In this document: positions 23,482-32,139 of the stretch, piece by piece
Layout: the number at the start of each line of letters is the position of its first letter
Numbering within the stretch: the stretch's first letter is position 1
Assembly (NCBI GenBank): GCA_017525915.1
Contig: JAFXSC010000001.1
Span: 186,001 to 250,000 of the forward strand
Length of the DNA stretch: 64,000 nt
From: Ruminococcus sp.
Lineage (GTDB): Bacteria; Bacillota; Clostridia; Oscillospirales; Ruminococcaceae
Direction: 5' to 3'
Position numbers and translations under genes: made by a program
The notes under the pieces: generated by a model
Told to the model about the DNA's origin: nothing
Seen by the model: the letters and a program-made list of their open reading frames with translations, nothing else
Database searches by the model: none

Positions 23482-24605
23482 TGAAGCGTACATACAAGAT
23501 ATCCGCTTTCGTCACCGCACTAACACTGACATCCTGCACAGTCTCATGCGGCAGCAAGAGCAGCAGCTCCGAAATACAGGAAACCTCTGCTGCTGTGACC
23601 TCCGCGGAAACTACTCAGGAAACCACTCAGGAGACTGAGACACAGACCTCTGAACAGACGCAGACCACGACCGAAAAGCCTGCCGGAACTACTGCCGAAC
23701 CGACGACTTCTGAAGCCCCCAAGCCGAAGGTAAGCGACTACATGACATTCTCCGGCACTCCGCAGCCTGCAATGTGGAAGGCGACCGACCCGAAGACCGG
23801 AAATGTGCTGTATATGCTCGGCACTGTCCATATCAAGCCCGAAGATGCTCCGGAGCTTCCGCAGTACGTCCTCGATGTGTACGACAGCTGCGACAGCATC
23901 GCGGTCGAGTATAATGTCGTTGAATTGCAGAGCGATATGAGCACCATGCAGTCCTTCGTGAAGGGCATGATGTACACGGACGGCACCACGGTAAAAGACC
24001 ATATCTCCGGGGAATGCTACGAAAAGGCTGTTGACTTCCTGAGTGAGCACGGTATGTACAGTCAGCTCTATGATATGTTCATGCCCGGCTTCTGGGTAGA
24101 CCTTGTCAGCAGCGTGACACTGCTGAATATCGCTGACGTATCAGACGAGGGCGTTGATGCATACTTCATAAAGCGATGCAGCAAGGACGGTAAGAAGGTC
24201 TTAAACATCGAGACGCTCGACGCTCAGATGAACGTTCTTGTTGCATATTCCGACCCGCTCGCAGAGTTCATGCTCTCAGATGCGGTCGATACTGCCGGTG
24301 AAACTGCGGCTGTTGCCGAATCCTACGCGCAGATATACGACTGCTGGGCTTCCGGGGAGATAGACGGTCTTGCTGACAGCTATCAGGATATGGAAAACGT
24401 TCCGGACGAGCTCATGGACGACTACAAAGACTACATCAAGGTGATACTCACCGACCGCAACAGCGTAATGGCTGACAGAGCGGCTGAATTCCTCAGTGAA
24501 GGTACAAACTGCTTCTTCATGGTCGGTGCGATGCACTTTTCCGGCAGCCGCGGAGTAGACGACCTTCTTGCTGAGAAGGGTTATACCGTTGAGCGCATAC
24601 ACTGA
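23481..24605 (+). CDS. TraB/GumN-family lipoprotein
   Basis: 374 residues. Signal peptide with Cys near 23 (TVSCGSK), then a Ser/Thr/Glu spacer to about 85, then a TraB/GumN domain (Tiki-like erythromycin-esterase-type fold) with MLGTVHIKPED, SIAVEYN and, at the end, FFMVGAMHFSGSRGV. The conserved GTxH and GxxH histidines are present, consistent with a metal-dependent protease as proposed for Tiki/TraB proteins. It should be anchored outside the cell membrane. The substrate is unknown. Confidence 0.83.
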   Translation: MKRTYKISAFVTALTLTSCTVSCGSKSSSSEIQETSAAVTSAETTQETTQETETQTSEQTQTTTEKPAGTTAEPTTSEAPKPKVSDYMTFSGTPQPAMWKATDPKTGNVLYMLGTVHIKPEDAPELPQYVLDVYDSCDSIAVEYNVVELQSDMSTMQSFVKGMMYTDGTTVKDHISGECYEKAVDFLSEHGMYSQLYDMFMPGFWVDLVSSVTLLNIADVSDEGVDAYFIKRCSKDGKKVLNIETLDAQMNVLVAYSDPLAEFMLSDAVDTAGETAAVAESYAQIYDCWASGEIDGLADSYQDMENVPDELMDDYKDYIKVILTDRNSVMADRAAEFLSEGTNCFFMVGAMHFSGSRGVDDLLAEKGYTVERIH

Positions 24606-24632
24606 CATATACTCCGGAAAGGAGAAAACAAT

Positions 24633-25097
24633 ATGAAAAGAATAATACCCGCCGTCATCATGGCTGCGATGCTGCTTACCGGATGCAGCGGCGGAAAGAA
24701 CAGTGGAAGCTCGGATACTGCTTCCGATACCTCAGCTGCTTCGACAGAAGCTTCCACAACTGATACCACGGAGACTTCCACAGAGGATACCTCCGCTTCG
24801 ACAACAAAATCCAAGACTACCGAAGCAAAGACTGAGGGGAAGACTGAGGCAAAAACGGAATCCGCTTCCGAAAACGCTACGGAGACCACGACTGAGAAGC
24901 AGAACGGTTACGACCCGGATATTGATGGTCCGCGCGTCAAGCCTACGGAAAACGTTCCCGAACCGACCACGGAGAAGAATACTGAGCCGGCAGAGCCCAT
25001 TATTCCTGAGATAACTACACCTCCTAAGGAGGAACCGACAATAAGCATACCCGATTACACCGGCGGTACTATCGAACTGCCGGAAATACCGCTATAA
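24633..25097 (+). CDS. Low-complexity Thr/Glu-rich lipoprotein
   Basis: 154 residues. Lipobox LLTGCSGG (Cys about 18). The rest is almost entirely a Thr/Ser/Glu/Pro spacer with no globular domain, ending IELPEIPL. GGAGA precedes ATG. It follows the TraB gene closely. A spacer-like or wall-spanning role is possible; no function can be assigned. Confidence 0.6.
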   Translation: MKRIIPAVIMAAMLLTGCSGGKNSGSSDTASDTSAASTEASTTDTTETSTEDTSASTTKSKTTEAKTEGKTEAKTESASENATETTTEKQNGYDPDIDGPRVKPTENVPEPTTEKNTEPAEPIIPEITTPPKEEPTISIPDYTGGTIELPEIPL

Positions 25098-25120
25098 TAT
25101 TACAGAAAGTGAGAATTTAT

Positions 25121-25381
25121 ATGAAGCTTGATCCGAGATTTCTAACACACGTTTCAAAGGGTGAACACATCACCGTTTCAACAAGCGGAACAAAATTCAA
25201 CGGTCTTATAAGGAGCAATCCCACAGCAGCATTCATCGTTGAACTGCTGAAAAAGGACACAACTCACGCTGAGATCGTTGACAAGATGCTCGCGAAGTAT
25301 GATGTTGACCGCGCTACTGCCGAAAAGGACTCCGCAGCGCTTATCAAGAAGCTCCGCGAGATAGGCGCTGTTATAGACTGA
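25121..25381 (+). CDS. PqqD-family protein, stand-alone RRE-like domain
   Basis: 86 residues. The sequence FLTHVSKGEHITVSTSGTKFNGLIRSNPTAAF followed, as separate helices, by VDRATAEKDSAALIKKL has the winged-helix pattern of PqqD, the recognition element of RiPP peptide maturation. ATG 25121 fits AGAAAGTGAGA better than the in-frame GTG at 25109. There is no radical-SAM partner or precursor peptide nearby, so its partner is elsewhere or it has another role. Confidence 0.7.
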   Translation: MKLDPRFLTHVSKGEHITVSTSGTKFNGLIRSNPTAAFIVELLKKDTTHAEIVDKMLAKYDVDRATAEKDSAALIKKLREIGAVID

Positions 25382-25386
25382 AACTA

Positions 25387-25414
25387 TTGACAATTCCGAT
25401 ATATATGGTATAAT
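25387..25414 (+). promoter_or_regulatory. Promoter of the metY-like gene
   Basis: TTGACA (25387-25392), 16 bases, TATAAT (25409-25414) with TGG before it. Confidence 0.8.
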
Positions 25415-25463
25415 AAGAAAGCAATGCACTTTGTGCAAATAATCATCCAACCGGAGGTATAAT

Positions 25464-26729
25464 ATGAAGATCGAGACAAAATGCCTGCACGCAGGCTACA
25501 CACCCAAGAACACTGAACCAAGAGTTGTCCCCATCGTTCAGAGCACCACTTACGTTTATGACTCAACAGACGACGTTGCAGCAGTATTCGATGATCCCAC
25601 CAAGAGCCTTATCTACTCACGCTTCGAGAACCCGACAGTTATGGCTGTTGAGGACAAGATAGCTGCTCTCGAAGGCGGTATCGGTGCTATGTGTACCTCC
25701 AGCGGTCAGGCTGCTTCGCTCCTTTCTCTCCTGAATATCCTCAAAGCCGGTGACAGCTTTATTTCCGCAGCTACTATCTACGGCGGTACTGTCAACCTCT
25801 TTGCTTATACACTCAAGAAGCTCGGCATCGAGTGCATCTTCGTGAATGCCGACGCTCCCGAGGAGGAGATAAGAGCTGCATTCAAGCCCAATACCAAGGC
25901 TGTTTTCGGCGAGACTCTCGCTAACCCTGCACTCGCAGTATTCGATATCGAAAAGTTCGCAAAGATCGCTCACGACAACGGTGTTCCGCTCATCATCGAC
26001 AACACCTTCCCCACCCCGTTCCTTTGCAGACCGTTTGAGTTCGGTGCTGATATCATCGTTCACTCGACCACAAAGTACATGGACGGTCATGCTGTACAGG
26101 GCGGCGGCGTTATCGTTGATTCGGGCAATTTCGACTGGACAAACGGCAAGTTCCCGGAGTTCACCGAGCCCGATGAAAGCTATCACGGAACAATATATAC
26201 CAAGGCTTACGGCAAGGCTGCATACATCATCAAGGCAAGAATGCAGCTCATGAGAGACTTCGGCTGCTACCCGTCCGCTCAGTCCGCATTCTACCTCAAC
26301 CTTGGTCTGGAGACACTCACGATCCGTATGGAGCGCTACTGCCAGAACGCTATGACAGTTGCTCAGTACCTTGAAGCAAACGACAAGGTAGAGTCCGTGA
26401 ACTACCCCGGACTTGCTTCAAACAAGTACCACGAGCTCGCAAAGAAGTACATGCCGAACGGCACTTCCGGCGTTATCTCCTTCGTTATCAAGGGCGGAAG
26501 AAATACTGCCGTAAAGTTCATGGATTCACTGAAGCTCGCATCAAACGAGGTACACGTTGCAGATATCCGCACCTGTGTTCTCCACCCCGCAAGCGCTACC
26601 CACCGTCAGCTCACTGACGAGCAGCTCGCCGCTGCAGGTATCAACGGAGGTCTTATCAGACTTTCAGTCGGACTTGAAAATATCGACGATATTCTTGATG
26701 ATCTCAGGCAGGCATTTGCTGCTATATGA
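25464..26729 (+). CDS. metY: O-acetylhomoserine sulfhydrylase MetY (Cys/Met metabolism PLP enzyme)
   Basis: 421 residues, the length of O-acetylhomoserine aminocarboxypropyltransferases (cystathionine synthases are shorter). The PLP lysine is in HSTTKYMDGHAVQGGG; other family motifs are YSRFENPT, SSGQAAS and DNTFPTPFLC. It makes homocysteine from O-acetylhomoserine and sulfide in the cytoplasm. GGAGG precedes ATG. No S-box or T-box is visible in the 50-base leader. Confidence 0.92.
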   Translation: MKIETKCLHAGYTPKNTEPRVVPIVQSTTYVYDSTDDVAAVFDDPTKSLIYSRFENPTVMAVEDKIAALEGGIGAMCTSSGQAASLLSLLNILKAGDSFISAATIYGGTVNLFAYTLKKLGIECIFVNADAPEEEIRAAFKPNTKAVFGETLANPALAVFDIEKFAKIAHDNGVPLIIDNTFPTPFLCRPFEFGADIIVHSTTKYMDGHAVQGGGVIVDSGNFDWTNGKFPEFTEPDESYHGTIYTKAYGKAAYIIKARMQLMRDFGCYPSAQSAFYLNLGLETLTIRMERYCQNAMTVAQYLEANDKVESVNYPGLASNKYHELAKKYMPNGTSGVISFVIKGGRNTAVKFMDSLKLASNEVHVADIRTCVLHPASATHRQLTDEQLAAAGINGGLIRLSVGLENIDDILDDLRQAFAAI

Positions 26730-26741
26730 TCGAACTGCCAG

Positions 26742-26770
26742 AAGGACGGTGTATGCCGTCCTTCTTTTTT
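26742..26770 (+). terminator. Terminator of metY
   Basis: AAGGACGG (26742-26749) with CCGTCCTT (26756-26763), six-base loop, then CTTTTTT. Confidence 0.88.
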
Positions 26771-26802
26771 GATTAATTAAATATAAAATATATTATCAGG
26801 TC

Positions 26803-26831
26803 TTTTCAAACGCTCTGATTTATGGTATAAT
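26803..26831 (+). promoter_or_regulatory. Likely promoter of pcrA
   Basis: TTTTCA (26803-26808), 17 bases, TATAAT (26826-26831). The -10 lies inside a palindromic array. Confidence 0.5.
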
Positions 26832-26879
26832 GATTATAGAGTATTCATTATACCATAACGCTTCGCACTTATGGTATAA
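26820..26879. repeat. Palindromic repeat array, including dispersed repeat copy 2
   Basis: TTATGGTATAATGA (26820-26833) is inverted as TCATTATACCATAA (26845-26858), and the second arm pairs again with TTATGGTATAA (26869-26879) around cgcttcgcac. The 32-base unit 26848-26879 is the reverse-orientation partner of 9664-9695. The rest of the 260-base gap holds another hairpin, TTCTCCGCA ... TGCGGAGAA (near 26902-26934), and no gene. Confidence 0.6.
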
Positions 26880-26989
26880 CATATTTATCAGGGATATTAT
26901 GTTCTCCGCAGATTATCATTCCGTGTGCGGAGAATCGACAACATCAGCTCGGCTCTGTGCCGGCAACTATTCATTTCTGGAGATTGTGT

Positions 26990-29350
26990 ATGAGCAGTAT
27001 TTCTTATGACGAAGCTAAAAAAGCTGCGCTGAAAAAGTATTTCAGCCGCATGAACGATATGCAGCAGGAGGCCGTTTTTACAGTGAACGGTCCTGTTCTC
27101 GTGCTCGCCGGTGCCGGAAGCGGTAAAACAACGGTCATTGTCAACCGCATCGCAAATATGATAAATTTCGGAAACGCCTACTGCGACGATCAGCGTTCCG
27201 GCAGCAGTGAGGATACAGCTTTCCTCTGCGACTATGCCGAGGGAAAAACGGACGATTTTGAAACACTCAGGGATATCGTCGCCGTTTCACCTGTTAAGCC
27301 GTGGAATATACTCGCCATAACTTTCACTAACAAGGCTGCCGGAGAGCTCCGCGAGAGACTTTCCGCCATGCTCGGTGAGGACGGCATGAACATCAATGCC
27401 TCGACGTTCCATTCCGCCTGCGTAAGGATACTCCGCAGCGAGATAGGTGCACTCGGCTACGGTCAGTCCTTCACGATATATGACTCCGACGACAGCCAGC
27501 GTCTCATAAAGAACATCATGGCTGAACTCGACATCTCCGAGAAGCAGCTCGCGCCGCGAGCAGTCCTCAGCGAGATAAGCTTCGCCAAGGACAAGATGAT
27601 AAAGCCAGATGTAATGAAGGCAGAAGCCGGTACGGACTACCGAAAGAAGACCATTGCGCGTATCTACCGCCGCTATCAGGAAAGACTTGCCGCTGCGAAC
27701 GCCGTTGACTTCGACGATATCCTCTGCCTTACAGTCGAGCTGTTCGAGCAGTTCCCGGAGGTGCTTGAAAAGTACCAGAACCGCTATAAATACATAATGG
27801 TGGACGAATACCAGGACACCAACCATGTCCAGTTCAGGCTCGTTTCACTTCTCTCAAAGGCTCACCGCAACCTCTGCGTTGTCGGCGATGACGACCAGAG
27901 CATTTATAAGTTCCGCGGCGCAAATATTGAGAATATCCTCGGCTTCGAGGACCAGTTCGAGGGCGCAAAGGTCATTCGCCTTGAACAGAACTACCGTTCA
28001 ACTCAGACTATTCTCGATGCCGCAAACTCAGTAATATCCAACAATCAGGGCAGAAAGTCCAAGACGCTGTGGACAGCCGGCGACAAGGGCAGCAAGATTT
28101 ACTGGTACAAGGCTGTCGATGAAAACGATGAGGCAAAATTCGTTGCCGATACCATACTCGAAAACTATAAGGCTTCCGGAAAATATTCCGACAACGCCGT
28201 GCTCTACCGCATGAACGCACAGTCGAACGTCATTGAGCGCACGCTTGTGAAGTGCGGCATTCCCTACAAGGTCTACGGCGGTATGCGCTTCTTCGACCGC
28301 AAGGAGATAAAGGACGTTACCTCCTACCTCGCATTCATCAACAATCCCGATGATATGCTCCGCTTCCGCAGGATAATCAACGAGCCCAAGCGAGGCATAG
28401 GCGATTCAACGCTCGCCCTTATCGAGGACATAAACCGCGACCTCAAGCTCTCACCGTTCGAGGTTCTCCGCACCTGCGAGGAGTACGCCCCCCTTGCAAA
28501 GAAGACCGGTCCGCTGAAATCCGCTTATGCCATGTTCGATTTTCTCGTTCAGCAGTCGGAAAAGCTGCCGCTCGATGAATTCTTCGATGTGCTACTCGAC
28601 AAGACCGGCTACCTTGAATACCTGAAAACTCTTGAAAATCCCGATACCAAGATAGAAAACGTACAGGAACTCCGTTCCTCGATAGTTCAGTATATGAACG
28701 ATTCCGCCGAGCCAACCCTCAGCGGCTTCCTCGAGGAGGTTGCACTCTACTCCGAAGCTGACCGTGACAATTCCACCGACGACCGCGTTACCCTCATGAC
28801 GGTGCATTCCGCAAAGGGTCTGGAGTATGAGAACGTGTTCGTAATCGGTCTTGATGACGGCATCTTCCCGAGCTCGCGGAGCTTTGACAGCGAGGAGGAT
28901 ATGGAGGAGGAGCGCCGCCTTGCATATGTTGCCATTACCCGTGCAAAGAAGCGCCTGTATCTCGCGAATGCGAGCCAGCGTATGCTTTTCGGTCAGACCC
29001 AGCACAATATCACCTCGCGTTTCATGAGGGAGATAGGCAGCGAACTCGTAGAAAAGCACGACAATGCCGCTGCTATGAAGAAATTGCAGGCACAGTCCGC
29101 AGAGAAGACCGTCACAGCCGTTCATTCAGCTTCTCTCCAGCAGCAGCTTGCGAGAAACAAGGCGATCGCCGGCACTTCAAAATCTGCCGAGACATATAAC
29201 GTCGGAGAAAGAGTTCTCCACAGCACTTTCGGCGAGGGCACGATACTCTCGGTACGCCAGATGTCGAATGACAGTATGCTCGAAGTTGCCTTCGACAAGG
29301 TCGGCACAAAGAAGATAATGGCTAATTATGCAAGGCTGAAAAAGGTCTGA
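26990..29350 (+). CDS. pcrA: UvrD/PcrA-type DNA helicase
   Basis: 786 residues, superfamily 1A helicase. Motif I LAGAGSGKTTVIVNRI, Ia ITFTNKAAGELRERL, II IMVDEYQDTN, III VVGDDDQSIYKFRGA, IV RLEQNYRST, V MTVHSAKGLEYENVF and VI RRLAYVAITRAKKRL are all present. The C-terminus has the basic region seen in Gram-positive PcrA. It unwinds DNA 3'-5' in repair and removes RecA or stalled transcription complexes. ATG 26990 is chosen (GGAG upstream); the frame extends without a ribosome site. Confidence 0.93.
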   Translation: MSSISYDEAKKAALKKYFSRMNDMQQEAVFTVNGPVLVLAGAGSGKTTVIVNRIANMINFGNAYCDDQRSGSSEDTAFLCDYAEGKTDDFETLRDIVAVSPVKPWNILAITFTNKAAGELRERLSAMLGEDGMNINASTFHSACVRILRSEIGALGYGQSFTIYDSDDSQRLIKNIMAELDISEKQLAPRAVLSEISFAKDKMIKPDVMKAEAGTDYRKKTIARIYRRYQERLAAANAVDFDDILCLTVELFEQFPEVLEKYQNRYKYIMVDEYQDTNHVQFRLVSLLSKAHRNLCVVGDDDQSIYKFRGANIENILGFEDQFEGAKVIRLEQNYRSTQTILDAANSVISNNQGRKSKTLWTAGDKGSKIYWYKAVDENDEAKFVADTILENYKASGKYSDNAVLYRMNAQSNVIERTLVKCGIPYKVYGGMRFFDRKEIKDVTSYLAFINNPDDMLRFRRIINEPKRGIGDSTLALIEDINRDLKLSPFEVLRTCEEYAPLAKKTGPLKSAYAMFDFLVQQSEKLPLDEFFDVLLDKTGYLEYLKTLENPDTKIENVQELRSSIVQYMNDSAEPTLSGFLEEVALYSEADRDNSTDDRVTLMTVHSAKGLEYENVFVIGLDDGIFPSSRSFDSEEDMEEERRLAYVAITRAKKRLYLANASQRMLFGQTQHNITSRFMREIGSELVEKHDNAAAMKKLQAQSAEKTVTAVHSASLQQQLARNKAIAGTSKSAETYNVGERVLHSTFGEGTILSVRQMSNDSMLEVAFDKVGTKKIMANYARLKKV

Positions 29351-29365
29351 GCAGGAGGATTTACC

Positions 29366-30790
29366 ATGAGAAAAACTAAAATTGTCTGTACGATCGGCCC
29401 TGCTACCGACGACGAGAACATAATGCGCGAGATCATGCTCGCAGGCATGAACGTTGCACGTTTCAACTTCTCCCACGGTGATTACGAAACGCATGAAAAG
29501 CGCTTCCGCCAGATAGAAAGGCTCAGGAAGGAGCTTGACCTTCCGATAGCCACTCTCCTTGATACAAAGGGACCTGAGATACGTCTCGGAAAATTCGTTG
29601 ACAACAAGCCCGTCGAGATTCACGACGGCGATACATACACCCTCACCACTGAGGACGTTCCCTGCACAGCAGAGGTCGGCAGCATAAGCTTCAAGAAGCT
29701 GCCGCGCGATGTCAGCATGGGAACGAGGATACTCATTAACGACGGTGTTATCGAGCTGCTTGCCGAAAAGGTCACAAAGACCGATATCGTATGCCGCGTT
29801 ATCCACGGCGGTACACTCTCCAACAACAAGGGCATAAACGTTCCCGGCGTGAAGCTATCGATGCCGTACCTCAGCGAACAGGATATGGACGATCTCGAAT
29901 TCGGCTCGAAAATGAGCTTTGATTTCATCGCGGCAAGTTTCGTCCGCTCTGCCGCAGATATCAATTACCTCAGAAAATTCACCCAGAGCCTCGGTTGGTT
30001 CGATGTCCGTATAATCGCAAAGATAGAGAACACCGACGGCGTTGAGAATATCGACGAGATACTTGAAGCGGCTGACGGTATCATGGTCGCCCGCGGAGAT
30101 ATGGGCGTTGAGATACCTTTCGAGCAGATACCGGCGATACAGAAAACTCTTATCCACAAGGGCTACAATGCCGGAAAGCAGGTCGTTACAGCGACACAGA
30201 TGCTCGAATCCATGATAACAAATCCCCGTCCGACCCGTGCGGAGATAACCGATGTTGCAAACGCTATCTACGACGGCACGAGTGCTATCATGCTCTCCGG
30301 CGAGACCGCTGCCGGTGCTTATCCGGTAGAGACTGTCAAGACTATGGCTCTCATCGCAGAGACTACCGAGAACAATATCGACTACAAGGGAAGGTTCTCC
30401 AAGCGCAGCTCCAATCCGGACGGAAACGTTGCCGAGGCTATTGCCCACGCAACTGTTACCACCGCTCACGACCTTGACGCAAAGGCTGTAATAACTGTAT
30501 CGCTCGGCGGTCAGACAGCCCGCCTTATATCGAAATACCGTCCGCTCTGCCCGATAATAAGCTGCACGATGAGCGAGGTGGTATGCCGCCAGATGAATAT
30601 GAGCTGGGGCGTTATCCCCTTCATAATCGACGAAAAAACCAGCACAGACGAGCTCTTTGCCGCAGCTGTTGCAGCTGCCGAGGAGCACAGGCTCGTTGAG
30701 GACGGCGACCTCGTTGCAATTACCGCCGGAGTTCCGCTCGGCGTATCTGGTACCACAAACCTGATGAAGGTCGAGAGAATAGGAAAATAA
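29366..30790 (+). CDS. pyk: Pyruvate kinase
   Basis: 474 residues with KIVCTIGPAT, MNVARFNFSHGDYETH, LLDTKGPEIRLG, MVARGDMGVEIPFEQIP and ATQMLESM: a complete pyruvate kinase without the extra PEP-utiliser-like domain found in Bacillus. It converts PEP and ADP to pyruvate and ATP. AGGAGG precedes ATG; the gene follows pcrA by 15 bases and precedes the phosphofructokinase gene, so two glycolytic enzymes are encoded in tandem. Confidence 0.96.
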   Translation: MRKTKIVCTIGPATDDENIMREIMLAGMNVARFNFSHGDYETHEKRFRQIERLRKELDLPIATLLDTKGPEIRLGKFVDNKPVEIHDGDTYTLTTEDVPCTAEVGSISFKKLPRDVSMGTRILINDGVIELLAEKVTKTDIVCRVIHGGTLSNNKGINVPGVKLSMPYLSEQDMDDLEFGSKMSFDFIAASFVRSAADINYLRKFTQSLGWFDVRIIAKIENTDGVENIDEILEAADGIMVARGDMGVEIPFEQIPAIQKTLIHKGYNAGKQVVTATQMLESMITNPRPTRAEITDVANAIYDGTSAIMLSGETAAGAYPVETVKTMALIAETTENNIDYKGRFSKRSSNPDGNVAEAIAHATVTTAHDLDAKAVITVSLGGQTARLISKYRPLCPIISCTMSEVVCRQMNMSWGVIPFIIDEKTSTDELFAAAVAAAEEHRLVEDGDLVAITAGVPLGVSGTTNLMKVERIGK

Positions 30791-30821
30791 CAGGTCAGCA
30801 GACATTACAGGAGAGAATATT

Positions 30822-32039
30822 ATGATGAATATTGCAGTTGCACAGTCCGGAGGTCCGACCTGTGCGATAAATGCCTCGCTCGTCGGAGTTTTCCGCGAAG
30901 CACTCAAGGAACAGTCGATCGACGCTATATTCGGTTCTATCAACGGCATCGAGGGCATGATCGAAAACCACCTCATCGATATGAAGTCGATGATCATGAC
31001 CAACGAGGATATGGAACTTCTCAGACAGACCCCCTCTACCGTCCTCGGTTCATGCAGATACAAGCTCGCGGACTGGCATGAGGACGATTCGGTCTATCAG
31101 CAGATAGCAAATACACTCGTTCAGCGTCAGATAGGTGCGTTCTTCTACATTGGCGGTAACGATTCAATGGATACCGTCAACAAGCTTTCGGAATACTTTG
31201 CCGAGAAAGGACTCAGCATTAGGGTCATCGGCATTCCCAAGACCATTGACAACGACCTCTGCGTTACCGACCATACCCCCGGATTCGGCTCTGCCGCAAA
31301 GTACGTTGCCGCAACTCTTCGCGAGATTTCGCGTGACAGCACGGTATACAGCATTCCGTCCGTCACAGTCGTTGAAATAATGGGCCGCCATGCAGGCTGG
31401 CTCACCGCTTCTTCCGCAATTCTCCACGCTCTCGGCGAGACCGCTCCGCATCTTGTATATGTTCCGGAAGCTGAATTCTCACTCGAGAAGTTCCTCCGCG
31501 ACGTCCGCAGGCAGATGACCAAGCACAAGGCCGTCATCATTGCGGTATCAGAGGGAATAGAAGTACCGGAAGGAGTGCAGTCCGGCGTTGTTGACAACTT
31601 CGGTCACAAGTACCTCTCCGGCATCGGCAAGTACCTTGAATCCGTTATCCGCAAGGAAATAGGCTGCAAGGTAAGGTCTATCGAGCTGAATGTCATGCAG
31701 CGCTGCTCGTCTCATATCTGCTCAAAGACAGATATCGAGGAAGCTGAAAGCATCGGCGCTGCCGGAGTACGCTGTGCTCTGAGCGGCGAGACCGGAAGAG
31801 TCATGGTGTTCCGCAGAGTGTGCGATATGCCGTACACTATCGTTATCGACCACGTTCCGGCTTCCGAGATCGCAAACTGCGAGAAGTTCCTTCCCAAGAG
31901 CTATATCAGCCCGGACGGCAATAATATCAGCGATTCCGCACTGTCATATTTCCTGCCCCTCATTCAGGGTGAGCCAAACCTCATCATGGAATGCGGTATT
32001 CCCAAACACTTCACATTGCAGGAATCTGTACTGAAATAA
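30822..32039 (+). CDS. pfp: 6-phosphofructokinase, probably PPi-dependent
   Basis: 405 residues, longer than the 320-residue bacterial ATP enzymes. Two motifs point to pyrophosphate as phosphoryl donor: YIGGNDSMDT instead of GGDGS, and PKTIDND instead of PGTIDND; Lys in that position is typical of PPi enzymes. Other active-site motifs are PGFGSAAKY and EIMGRHAGW. It interconverts fructose-6-phosphate and fructose-1,6-bisphosphate reversibly. GGAG precedes ATG. Donor specificity is inferred from the motifs. Confidence 0.85.
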   Translation: MMNIAVAQSGGPTCAINASLVGVFREALKEQSIDAIFGSINGIEGMIENHLIDMKSMIMTNEDMELLRQTPSTVLGSCRYKLADWHEDDSVYQQIANTLVQRQIGAFFYIGGNDSMDTVNKLSEYFAEKGLSIRVIGIPKTIDNDLCVTDHTPGFGSAAKYVAATLREISRDSTVYSIPSVTVVEIMGRHAGWLTASSAILHALGETAPHLVYVPEAEFSLEKFLRDVRRQMTKHKAVIIAVSEGIEVPEGVQSGVVDNFGHKYLSGIGKYLESVIRKEIGCKVRSIELNVMQRCSSHICSKTDIEEAESIGAAGVRCALSGETGRVMVFRRVCDMPYTIVIDHVPASEIANCEKFLPKSYISPDGNNISDSALSYFLPLIQGEPNLIMECGIPKHFTLQESVLK

Positions 32040-32043
32040 CAAG

Positions 32044-32070
32044 ACGCCCCTTACGGGGCGTTTTGTTTTG
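32044..32070 (+). terminator. Terminator of pyk-pfp
   Basis: ACGCCCC (32044-32050) with GGGGCGT (32055-32061), then TTTGTTTTG. Confidence 0.88.
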
Positions 32071-32139
32071 CCGGAACAGGTCAGGTTATTGTAGAATTTG
32101 CGGGTGGATGGGAGTGTCCGCCCTGCATTTTTTCTGACA

